Assembly (NCBI RefSeq): GCF_932294415.1
Contig: NC_065544.1
Span: 29,527,210-29,591,209 of the forward strand
From: Quercus robur
Taxonomy: Eukaryota > Streptophyta > Magnoliopsida > Fagales > Fagaceae
DNA length: 64,000 nucleotides
Direction: 5' to 3'
This document shows positions 55,496 through 64,000 of this stretch, piece by piece (the stretch's first letter is position 1; every line of letters starts with the position of its first letter). Made by a program: the position numbers and the translations under genes. The notes under the pieces are model-generated. The model made no database searches. It worked only from the letters and a program-made list of their open reading frames with translations, and was not told the DNA's origin.

Positions 55496-55528
<33 letters not shown>

Positions 55529-55580
55529 GCATTTTGTGTTTGGGTTAGGTCTCAAATCTGCGTATTCGAGTAAGTAAATA
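55385..55580 (+). promoter_or_regulatory. Promoter/5'-leader-like segment without a downstream coding region
   Basis: A CACGTG G-box at about 55399, a pyrimidine-rich leader with a CT microsatellite (about 55494-55528), GGGTTAGG, then GAGTAAGTAAATAATGGG, which looks like a leader exon ending at a GTAAGT donor. I see no following coding exon before 56.6 kb. It could be an orphaned promoter or a chance resemblance. Confidence 0.25.
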
Positions 55581-55925
55581 ATGGGTTTAATTTGTTAATT
55601 TTATTTAGTTTTTTAAATCTTTGAAATGCGAAGCCTTGCATGTTGCTGTACGATTAGAAAAAATTCAGATGATATTAAGAAATTGAATCAGCTTCATTAG
55701 TTTTTTCAATACATACACTGTAAAGCATGAAGTTGAATGATGACCTGTGTACTCTTGTTTACTCTTCCCCACTATAATTATAATTGTGAAAGTTTTTGTT
55801 TTTATAACATCCACTATTTATGTCTCTGTTGATCATACTTGTAGAAATTTTTGTTGTGTAACATTCACTATCATTCATAGAAACAAAGGTTTGGCAAGTG
55901 TTGTATCTTTATATACTCATGGTGC

Positions 55926-55956
<31 letters not shown>

Positions 55957-56640
55957 AAAAAAAAAGGTGTTTGATACCATGTGATATAGAATTGACAGCA
56001 TAGAATTTCCTTGAGCAGAAGTCAATCCCCATGTAATTGGTAGAAATCATCAGTGATAGTAATAGAATTGCTTGAAATTTGGTCACAAGAAGGTAATTAG
56101 CCATGTGATTGTAGCCCATTTTATTGATAGCGGATTTTGGACAGCTTTATTTGTGAATCTGTGTTCATCGAACCATTATTGTTATCTTATGCTGGTTTTA
56201 AATTTTTGTTATTGTGAATGCATTTTCATTTACCAAATTTTAATCAGAAATATGCAAGGTTAACAATTTTTAAACTATTTTCATAATGAAAAAAAAAAAA
56301 AAAAGGTTGTTTGAGAAAAAAGTTAATCTAATGTCGTCGCATTCTTTACATAATTTGTCGAACGTACCTTATTTATGTGAGGCAAGTTCCAAGTTGGTAT
56401 AAGAAAATAATAATGGAAGTCAGTCAAATTGCTACTAATTAATCTTATCTTAATTCATAAAAAAATAAAAAATAAAAATAATCTTATCTTAAAGCTATGC
56501 GATGGAATAAAATAAAGTTGCCTGATGGCGATGGCGATTAGATTTGTGTCCAGGGGGAATGTTTCTGGCGACTACCATTTTTTTAATGCTCTTCAATAAT
56601 CCACCATTAGACTAGCTTTATATCATCTTCTACCTATATA
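55581..56640. other. AT-rich spacer upstream of the PR-1 pseudogene
   Basis: No gene recognised. Contains AAAAAAGAAA repeats near 55926-55966. Confidence 0.55.
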
Positions 56641-56644
56641 TCAC

Positions 56645-56653
56645 TATATATAA
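56645..56653 (+). promoter_or_regulatory. TATA box of the PR-1 pseudogene
   Basis: TATATATAA about 40 bp before the ATG at 56694, a plausible distance only if the leader is very short. Confidence 0.5.
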
Positions 56654-56693
56654 CCCCTCATAAATGTTCATTTATCATCAAAAGAAACCAAAC

Positions 56694-57173
56694 ATGATGA
56701 TGTTTAAGATTTCACTAGCAATTGTTTGTGTCATTGGCTTAGCCCGGTCCATGTCTTCCTTGCCCAAAACTCACCACAAGACTGCCTCGATGCTCACAAC
56801 GCAGCTCGTGCACAGGTTTGTATTGGATCCATGAGATGGGATGCAAAAGTAGCTTCTTATGCCCGAAACTACGTTGAGAAACTTAAAGGTAGCTGCAAAC
56901 TTGTGCATCAGGAGGACCTTATGGTGAGAACCTAGCATGGGGTAGCCGTGACCTTTCGGGCACAGCCGCTGTGAAAATGTGGGTAGCAGAGAAGCCCAAG
57001 TATGACAACAACTCTAACTCGTGTTGGCGGTGAGTGCCGCCACTATACACAGGTTGTTTGGAGCAACTCAGTGCGTTTGGGGTGTGCCAAAGTTTGATGC
57101 AACAATGGTGGCACCATTATTAGTTGCAACTATGACCCCCCAGGTAACTATGTCAATCAGCGTCCCTATCTAA
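56694..57173 (+). pseudogene. PR-1 / CAP-domain secreted protein pseudogene
   Basis: Intronless, as is normal for PR-1. Signal peptide start MMMFKISLAIVCVIGLA, then one missing base shifts the frame into AQNSPQDCLDAHNAARAQV, the CAP N-terminus with its catalytic-like histidine. RWDAKVASYARNYVEKLKG follows. A second one-base loss near 56918 breaks the ENLAWGS region; AVKMWVAEK resumes in another frame. A two-base loss near 57022 precedes [15 protein letters not shown], the CAP signature. A CGA-to-TGA change (about 57093) interrupts CAKV-CNNGG, and an extra C shifts the final stop (57171). Three frameshifts, one nonsense and a shifted stop make it clearly dead. Element D's LTR begins only about 65 bp downstream. 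Confidence 0.88.
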
Positions 57174-57207
57174 GAGTTATTCAAGAACTTCTAAGCATAT
57201 ATAATGC

Positions 57208-57240
57208 TTAGGATATATATATATATATATATATATATGA
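57208..57240. repeat. TA microsatellite at the element D boundary
   Basis: About 14 TA units ending directly where the LTR TGATGATGCAG begins. A TA-rich target is likely, and the five-base duplication cannot be read because of the repeat. Confidence 0.8.
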
Positions 57241-57741
57241 TGATGCAGTAAAATCACCAGTGAGCTACACAATCCTCGCACGCTTAAAATAGCAACCTGC
57301 AAGAAGAAAGAAGTTATCTAACAGAGGGCACGGGTGTGGTGCCGGCCAAATACCCTCCGAAGGTCAAGTTAAAATTATTCTCAACTCTAGGGTACTAAAG
57401 AGGGGTAAATTATGCGTACCTTGATTTGTGAGGGTATTGAGGCTTTTATAGTAATAGAAAGTTGGCCTCTCTTCCTTGATGTAGAAGTCTTTTCCTTATA
57501 GGAATCCTCTTGAATAATCTCAAATGTGATGGACAAGACATTTCCTTGTAGAGAGGGTCTTTCATTAATGCGCGTATCTTCCAGAATTCTTCTTGTACTA
57601 GGATTCCTATTTCCTTTGGGATTCTACCAGGATTCAAGCATGTGTAACAAATATTTTAAGTCAGGGTTCCTGCTATGCACTAGGCTTACCCATTATCGGC
57701 CCATGGGCTAGGATACGTCAGGCCCAATTTTTATCACTTCA
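57238..57741 (-). repeat. 3' LTR of element D
   Basis: On plus it runs TGATGATGCAGTAAAATC (or from TGATGCAG at 57241) to TTATCACTTCA at 57741. Directly beyond is GTTGCCCCCTTCACC, the reverse of a GGGGGCAAC polypurine tract like that of element B. Length about 504 bp. Only this LTR is in the window. Confidence 0.75.
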
Positions 57742-57794
57742 GTTGCCCCCTTCACCCTATGGTCTATCATGCTTGGGTGGTCGGACCAATAGGG

Positions 57795-57899
57795 TGACGG
57801 TTCAATATTCTTTGGGGTTGACGGTTTAAGGTTCCTGAGGTTGACGGTTTAAGGTTTTTGGAGTTGACGGTTGAAGGTTCTTGGAGTTGACGGTTCTCC
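57795..57899. repeat. About 24-bp tandem repeat TTGACGGTTTAAGG
   Basis: Four to five units of GGTTGACGGTTTAAGGTTCC / TTGACGGTTGAAGGTTCTTGGAG just inside the 3' LTR of element D, upstream of the antisense gene. Confidence 0.85.
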
Positions 57900-58108
57900 A
57901 AGAGGACGACATGAACTATGATCATTTGTTGACAGGTTGTCAAGCATTTATGAGGTACGACACGTGTCACTTTTTGATTGGATTTTGTCCCGGATCGAAG
58001 CGTTGCTTCATCTTCCGTGCAATTCACATATATATATATATTACATTTCTCCTCCCTCATTTCTCCACTTTTCAGCTAAAACATATTGTCAGAGCGCCAT
58101 CGTCAACC

Positions 58109-60460
58109 ATGTCAGAAAGCGTTTCGTCGAATATCTGTACCCATCATCTATACAACCGTCGACCTTCAGTTACTCAGACTTGGTGAGTATTATTATTATT
58201 TTTTACAAGTCTTGCATTTGTGCTTTCATTTTGCTAGACTTTTATACACACCCGTCAACACTCCTAGATCCGTTAGTCTTAGGTTTTGTCGCCAATTGTA
58301 GGCAATGTTTAGTGCATCAAGTAATCAGTCAGTAGTTCGTGATGGAGCGGATTACGAGGAAGTATACCCATCCGATCATAAAGACCAAGAGAGTCCAAGC
58401 GAAGAGAGGAGTCCATCTGCCTCTTCCTCGTTGTCAACAAATGAGGATATGGAGATGGTTGAGCTAAAAGATATTTTTGATGACGACGAGGATCAACCAT
58501 TGAGATCCGTCATTGGTGCTGGTGGACTTAGGGAGTTCATCATGCTATCAGAGTGGACGGTGCATAAATTCACATCCATCATCAAGGAGAAACACTTCAA
58601 CACATTTAGGGCTAATTTTCAAATTCCAGACTACATTCCAATCCATCTACCCTACGTATCAAAGAAATGTTATTACAAGGGGGTAGAAGGTGTCGGAGTG
58701 TATGAACAGATGCTGAAGGCGGGACTTAGATTTCCACTAAGTACCCTGCATAGAGAACTTCTAAAGTTTTTGGGTCTGTCCGTCACCCAGATATCCCCGA
58801 ATTCCTAGATGGTCTTCATAGCAATGGAGATTCTTTACGGTGCTATGACAGACGGGGCTAAAAGGCTGACGGTGCGTGAAATCCTTCATTGTTACCGTCC
58901 AGATGAAATTGACAGGTCGAGGGGAATGTATAGTTTTGCTAGTAGGAGTCCATTGTTGAAGGTCATATTTGAAACACCCGACTCAAATAGAGACTGGAAG
59001 AGTCGTTACTTTTTCCTAGAGGGTGACGGGTGGATGGGTCATCCAGGGGAGACGGAATATATGCCCGTCGACACAACTTGAGGAGTATTAGATCCATCTT
59101 GTATGCATCTGTCCTAATTTGTAAATTCTTTTTATATTTGCTCAGTTATGATTTCTCTCTTTTAACCATCCATTTCTTCTGCAGGTAGACGGCATCCACA
59201 AGTTAGTATTAAGGAGTTTAGTTTTCTTAAGAAGATTTTTCAAAAGACCAAGCCGGAGGAAAGGACTTGGGTGAAGTTGGTAAATCCAAATACCATTGGT
59301 ATTGTAACAGTCCTGAACCCACGTAGGAAGCCGTCAGATATAATGAAAAAATTCACAGACGTAAGTTCGCCAACCTTTATTTTGCATAAATGGCTTCAAC
59401 TCTTAGTTAATAACTTCATCTGTCCTTCTTTATAGAGATGGACGATGCTAAGAGAAGGGCGCTGATAAAATCACAGGCCGTCAAAAGAAAAGAGTTTAGC
59501 GAGGTGGTTCCTAAAGGGACGGCTCCGTCGACAAAAAGGAAACCTCCGTCCAAAGCTAACCGTCCTCATAAGCAGCAAAAACTCTCTCTGGAACCCGTCA
59601 TAGGGTTGATGGCTAAGGGTGTGAAGACCGTCACCCCAATAAAGCATAGGTCAAGCAAAGGCTTAATGAAGGCCCCGTCCACAAGCCAAGAGAAGCCTCC
59701 TCCTTTCCTTCATGACGACTCCAAATATGCCCTGGAGAAGCCTTCATCTATTATCTCATCGGAGGACTATGAGGATTTGGGCAATCACTCAACGAAGGCA
59801 ATGGGGGAGACGGGTCTCTTTGCTATTGCACAAGTAATTTTTGTCTGTCGATTTACGCCCGTCCACTCCACCTAGTTTTTGTCTAACACTCTTAACTTGT
59901 TTGTTCCATTCCCTGGTCATGATGAAGGGCCTAATGGATCGGTGCCTTAACCATGAGGCGGCTTTAGAACGTATGCGAGCAAAAGCAGAGCAGACAAAGG
60001 ATGAGCTGGGTCAACTTAACAAGTGGAAGTCCACTATGAAGAAGAAGTTTGACCTTTCAGAGTAGGTAAGGAAGGAGCTTGAGCAAAAGATAGATGAGGC
60101 GGAGAAAGCCTTGGAGGTCAAAGAAAAGGAGATCCAAGACCTGAAGGAAAAGCTCCGTCAGGCTAAGGAGGGCTCCGTTAGGCTAAGGAGGTAGCAGTCC
60201 AAGAATACTATGACTCTGACGCTTTATTGGCCGAGTTGGGGGACTCATTCCTGCAAGGTTTTGATGACGCGCTCCATCAAGTTAAGAAAGCCTACCCTGA
60301 ACTGGATGTGTCCATGATAAACGTTGACAATCAAGGCCAGACGTCTGCTTTGCCCGTCGCCTTAGAGAACACAGACGACCTTTTTACTGAGGATGCAGCC
60401 CCAAGCGACGGAGAGTCAGCCCAAGCTCAGAATGCCCAAGATGCCGACCCTAAAAAGTAG
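58109..60460 (+). pseudogene. Element D antisense gene: putative gypsy-type transposon protein, spliced
   Basis: Opposite strand to pol. Likely exon 1 at 58109-58181 (MSESVSSNICTHHLYNRRPS) with a GTGAGT donor; acceptor TTGTAG before 58302. Exon 2 has an acidic serine-rich start, then the conserved domain: YIPIHLPYVSKKCYYKGVEG, MLKAGLRFPLSTLHRELLKF, ending SPNS-TAG where tryptophan is expected; it continues MVFIAMEILYGAM and stops again at a TGA in place of tryptophan (59079). Later exons: VSIKEFSFLKKIFQKTKPEE (from about 59186), a basic exon (MDDAKRRALIKSQAVKRKEF, RKPPSKANRPHKQQK), a coiled coil (HEAALERMRAKAEQTKDELG) and an acidic tail ending at TAG 60460. A 20-bp tandem duplication at 60151-60190 shifts the frame. 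Same domain order as the element B antisense gene. Confidence 0.8.
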
Positions 60461-60469
60461 AGAGAAGAC

Positions 60470-60830
60470 CTTTTTTTTTTTTTTTTTGAAAATGACTTGT
60501 CATTAATTTTGTGCATTGAACAATTGCCCTTTGAGGGTTTTACCCGTCATTAATTTTGTGTATTGAACAATTGCCCTTCGAGGGTTTTACCCGTCAATGT
60601 TGTTTTATTTCTCAACTTTTATGGCTGCATATATCTTTATTATTTTTATGAGTCTCCGTCCTCTCTAGTTGTCCATTTATACGGAGAACTAACCATTTTT
60701 ATGGACATGTATAATTTTAGTTTTTGGACGAACCGTCCCCCTTGAATACTTTAGTTTATCCCGTCCTTCCTTGTGGACTTGGAAATTTTCACCTTATGGG
60801 ATGACCCATGCAGTTGATGGGCTTGTATCC
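60470..60830. other. 3' flank of the element D antisense gene
   Basis: A T run at about 60471-60487, then a 62-bp duplicated segment: GTCATTAATTTTGTG...GAGGGTTTTACCCGTCA occurs at about 60499 and 60547. No gene. Confidence 0.6.
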
Positions 60831-61845
60831 GTCCACTTATGTTGACTTAGAACTCGTCATTATTCGTCCATTTTATGGACTAGCCGTCATCCATCTGGAT
60901 TGCTCCGTCCAACTGGTGGGCTTCGCTATTTTTACGGGCTTAGGGATTTCATTAGTTCGGGACTACCCGTTCAGTTTGTGATTTTTTTTAACCATAATTT
61001 TTATTGACTTAAGGAGTTTTCACCCGTCAGGGATGATTCGCCTACTTAGTATACTTTATTTGTCATCCGTCCATTTTTATGGACTTTGACTATCACCCGT
61101 CTAGGATAATCCATCCGTCTTGTGGATTTTGATAATAGTTTGTAATCTATAGATGGTCCGTCCACTTTATGAACTTGATAATAGTTTCCGCCCTATGGGT
61201 GGTCCGTCCACTTTGTGGACTTGGTAAATATTTCCACCCTATGGATGATCCGTTCACTTTGTAGACTATACCCATTTGCACCCTGTGGGTGATCCGTCCA
61301 CTTAGTGTACTTTATAACATTTCCACCCTATGGGTGGTCCGTCCACTTTGTGGGCTTCGTAGAGATATCCACCCTATGAGTGACCCGTCCACTCTGTGAA
61401 CTAACATTTCCACCCTATGGGTGATCCGTCCACTTTGTGGACTTTATAACATTTCCACCCTATGAGTGGTCTGTCCACTTTGTGGGCTTGGTAGATATTT
61501 CCACCCTATGGATGATCCATCCACTTTGTGGACTAACATATCCACCCTATGGGTGATCCGTCCACTTAGTGAACTTTATAACATTTTCACCCTATGGGTG
61601 GTCCGTCCACTTTGTGGGCTTCGTAGAGATATCCACCCAATGGGTGATCCGTCCACTTTGTGGGTTAACATTTCCACCCTATGGGTGATCCGTCCACTTT
61701 GTGGACTTCATAACATTTCCACCCTATGAGTGGTCTGTCCACTTTGTGGGCTTGGTAGATATTTCCACCCTATAGGTGATCCGTCCACTTTGTGGACTTG
61801 GTAATAATTCCTACCCTATGAGTGGTCTGTCCACTTTTTGGGCGT
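60831..61845 (-). repeat. Array of double palindromes in element D
   Basis: About twenty units of 40-60 bp. Each unit has up to two short perfect or near-perfect hairpins: CCACCC-TAT-GGGTGG (e.g. 61323-61337) and GTCCAC-TTT-GTGGAC (e.g. 61206-61220, 61428-61442). Variants keep pairing: GTCCAT-TTT-ATGGAC at 60866-60880 and GTCCAT-TTTT-ATGGAC at 61069-61084 (compensated pair), GTCCAC/GTGGGC (G-T wobble) in several, CACCC-AAT-GGGTG near 61637. A few units (GTTCAC/GTAGAC, GTCCAC/GTGAAC) lose pairs. It lies between the ends of the antisense gene (60460) and pol (62081). Reading frames through it are artefacts. Confidence 0.88.
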
Positions 61846-62080
61846 TGTTTTCTCCTGTTCACTTTTGAACTTTGTGAGAATTCAAGTAGAAAAACACAGT
61901 TGTGTCTAAATAATTCCTCTTTAAAATAAAATATGTTTGTACGGAAAAAGTACCTGCCCCCTTGGGATTAAAAAGGCACAAAATATTGTAGCAAAAATTG
62001 TTAAAAGAAAACTAGTAATTGTAGCTAAAATTAATAAACTAGGAAATTAGGGATCGTCGCTGCTCTTTATATTATCTCTA

Positions 62081-63081
62081 CTAGTAGTATTTTCATAGAT
62101 GTTCCGTGTTCCATGGGTGCTGCAGCTTTTGTCCGCCCATCTTCTCAAGGTGGTAGGTACCCTTCCTCTACCATAACACGATCCTGTAGGGTCCTTTCCA
62201 GTTGGGGCCGAGTTTTCCTTACGAAGGATCTCTAGTGGCACCCATTACCTTCTGTAGTACAAGATCACCGACCTGAAAGTCCCTATGCATCACTTTGGAG
62301 TTGTAGTGTTTCGCCATGAGATTCTGATAGCGCGCCAACCTCTGCTCTGCTGTCGCTTTGACTTCGTCCACTAGATTGAGCTGGAGGCACATGGCCTCTT
62401 CGTTCTTATCATTGTCGTAGCTTTCCACCCGGTAGCTTATGAGCCCCACTTCTGCGGGAATGACCACTTCAGTTCCATATACTAGTCGAAATGGTGTTTT
62501 TCCAGTGGGTGTTCTTGTTGTGGTCCGGTATGCTTATAGGATGCTTGGTAGTTTGTCCGGCCAGACACCCTTTGCCCCCTCGAGCCGGGTCTTGATTATC
62601 TTGAGTAAGGACCGGTTTGTGACTTCGACTTGCCTATTAGCCTGTAGGTGTGCGGGCGACGAGTAGTGATTCTTGATCCCTAACTCCAAGCAAAAGTCTC
62701 TGAATGCGCTGTTGTCGAATTGCTTATCGTTGTCAGAGACCAGCACTTTGGGTATCCTGTACCTGCATATGATATTTCTCCAGACAAATCTTCGGTTGTT
62801 CTTCTCTGTGATGGTGGCTAAGGCTTCTGCTTCTACCCACTTAGTGAAGTAGTCTATGCCAACTACCAGGAACTTTAGCTGCCTGACCGCCATCAGGAAT
62901 GGGCCCATGATATCTAGTCCCCATTGTGCGAACGGCTAGGGTGCTGTCATAGGGGTTAGTTCTACAGATGGTTGTCTGATGAAATTGTTGAACCTCTAAC
63001 ACTTGTCGCAGGACTTGACATAAGCTTGCGTGTCCTTTAGCATTGTAGGCCAGTAGTATCCTGCTCGGATCAACTTGTGTA
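62081..63081 (-). pseudogene. Element D integrase (broken)
   Basis: The zinc region begins in the preceding frame (EIHEGICGNHSGV near 63130) and continues after a frameshift as YYWPTMLKDTQAYVKSCDKC with a stop. Core: an AQWGLDIMGPF segment (D), then FLVVGIDYFTKWVEAEALAT, VSDNDKQFDNSAF (D; the usual glycine is aspartate) and RQVEVTNRSLLKIIKTRLEG (E; preceded by N-R where N-G is usual). A TAG near 62533 replaces tryptophan. The C-terminal frame (62467-62219) reads VVIPAEVGLISYRVESYDND, and the GPY/F module GKLGPNWKGPYRIV follows after a TAA, ending at TAG 62083-62081. It inserts cDNA; inactive here. Confidence 0.87.
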
Positions 63082-63996
63082 CTATGATCGTACGCCTGAG
63101 TGGTTTCCGCAGATACCCTCATGGATTTCTCTCATTATGTAATTTGCTTTATCGTGGCCTAAACACCTCAAGTATGGTTGAGAGAACCCTCTTTTATATA
63201 AGACATCTTTCATCAGCACAAACCGTGATGCCTGGACCTTTAACTTTCTTGCGGCGCCTTTCTCGTCCGATAACACGTTGGTTTTCAGATAGGATATTAA
63301 TGGCGTAGTCCAATTGCATTCAGAGTCTACTTCCTGTATACTTATTCCGTTATCGATAAGTGAGGAGAGTTGAACGAATGATAATACCTGTTCGGTGACA
63401 AGTATACATTCGGCTAAGGCAGCTTTTGCTAGATGGTCGACACATTCGTTCTCTTCCCTTGGGATTTGAAAGAATTTGACTTCGAGGTCGCCGATTCGGT
63501 ATTTTACTTCTTCTAGATACCTCTTCATTCTATCATTCTTACACTCATAGCCGCCATTGATCTGACTCGTTACCACTTGTGAGTCGCAATGTATGACCAC
63601 ATTTTCCCTATCTGCAACCTTTGCGAGGTCTAGCCCTGCCACCAAAGCTTCATATTTTGCCTCGTTGTTAGTTGTAGGGAAATCTAGACGAATTATACAC
63701 TGGATTTTATCTCCCTCCGGGGTTTGGATCACCACACCGGCTCCTCCGGCTCGTCTATTTGAAGATCCGTCCGTATAAATATTCCATTGTCTCTTCTCCT
63801 CTATGCCTTGGCCATCCACGATGGTGAATTCGGCGATAAAGTCAACCACTACCTGCCCTTTCATAGCCGTTCGTGGATGGTATTGTATATCAAACTCGCT
63901 TAGCTCTACTGCCCACAAAGTCATTCTTCCTGCTGCCTTTGGACTACTCATAGCCTTTCTCAAGGGCTTGTTTGTCAAGACGATGATAGTATGCAA
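63082..63996 (-). pseudogene. Element D RNase H region
   Basis: 304-codon frame entering from beyond the window. Residues 1-60: end of the RT-coupled RNase H (MTLWAVELSEFDIQYHPRTA). Residues about 65-215: the second, archaeal-type RNase H with IYTDGSSNRRAGGAGVVIQT, NNEAKYEALVAGLDLAKVAD, VIHCDSQVVTSQINGGYECK and IPREENECVDHLAKAALAEC, acidic positions present. The remainder is the linker to integrase (LKVQASRFVLMKDVLYKRGF) and the first half of the integrase zinc region. It ends in a frameshift near 63100. Confidence 0.87.
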
Positions 63997-64000
63997 TTGG

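Larger units (their letters stand above)
57238..64000 (-). mobile_element. Element D: Ty3/gypsy Tat-lineage retrotransposon, 3' part
   Basis: Minus strand. Visible from the window end inwards: RNase H (63996), integrase, a gap with hairpin repeats, a plus-strand antisense gene, polypurine tract, 3' LTR. The layout is the mirror of element B, confirming the same lineage. gag, protease, most of RT and the 5' LTR are beyond 64000. Pol contains stops and frameshifts, so it is inactive. Confidence 0.88.

Noticed and set aside
61466..61729. 87-codon plus-strand frame with CGL-HPMDDPSTLW repeats
   Set aside because: Translation of the element D palindrome array; variation follows DNA pairing, not the reading frame.
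1..64000. tRNA, rRNA or other structural RNA genes
   Set aside because: None recognised on inspection; a tRNAscan-SE and Infernal run would be decisive.

Overview
This is eukaryotic, almost certainly eudicot plant, nuclear DNA. It is AT-rich and intron-bearing, with long poly-A/T and CT/GA/TA/ATT microsatellites. Its host-gene remnants are plant families: an L-type lectin receptor kinase, a PR-1/CAP protein and a plant ubiquitin-conjugating enzyme. The transposon proteins look like those I associate with woody rosids such as oak relatives, but that is memory, not something the sequence proves. I see no intact single-copy host gene. The window is a nested transposon graveyard holding a few decayed defence and signalling genes.

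Layout. (1) 1-5692: decayed Ty3/gypsy (Tat-like) element A on the minus strand, with its 5' LTR at 4936-5692. (2) 5.7-9.3 kb: AT-rich spacer, a CT microsatellite and a 156-bp tandem duplication. (3) 9.3-10.4 kb: a lectin receptor kinase gene on the minus strand whose transmembrane and kinase portion is deleted; the lectin ORF is intact and a 47-codon C-terminal tail remains. (4) 12.4-15.0 kb: two Mutator-type MITEs and a solo LTR. (5) 15019-24983: complete Ty3/gypsy Tat element B, with 462-bp LTRs, TSD CCTAC, gag, protease, RT, RNase H and integrase on plus, and a spliced antisense gene on minus. A tandem array of covarying hairpins lies between the two convergent genes. (6) 25.7-26.6 kb: non-autonomous hAT element. 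(7) 27007-32043: hAT element with transposase remnants and captured E2 ubiquitin-conjugating-enzyme exons, abutting a broken lectin-receptor-kinase kinase domain (32052-32687). (8) 33.4-51.2 kb: a repeat-rich block edged on both sides by TAACTCGAT/ATCGAGTTA hairpins. It contains a plant-transposon ORF, several coding fragments I do not recognise and about 190-bp tandem repeats. Copia-type element C (37741-45268, TSD TATAT) is nested inside it. (9) 51.5-53.7 kb: a Mutator-type MITE and a Tourist-like MITE. (10) 56.7-57.2 kb: PR-1 pseudogene. (11) 57238-64000: Tat element D on the minus strand, cut by the window end. Its 3' LTR, plus-strand antisense gene, a second unrelated hairpin array, integrase and RNase H are present.

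How it fits together. Elements B and D share one plan: gag-pol on one strand, a spliced antisense gene converging on it, and an array of short inverted-repeat units in the gap between the two 3' ends. The arrays have no similarity I can see, yet both keep base-pairing through compensating changes. A third family of hairpins (9-bp arms, 9-nt loop) edges the 33-51 kb block. These three arrays are the best candidates for something undescribed. Most disabling mutations in the elements are C-to-T or G-to-A changes, as expected for methylated, silenced DNA.
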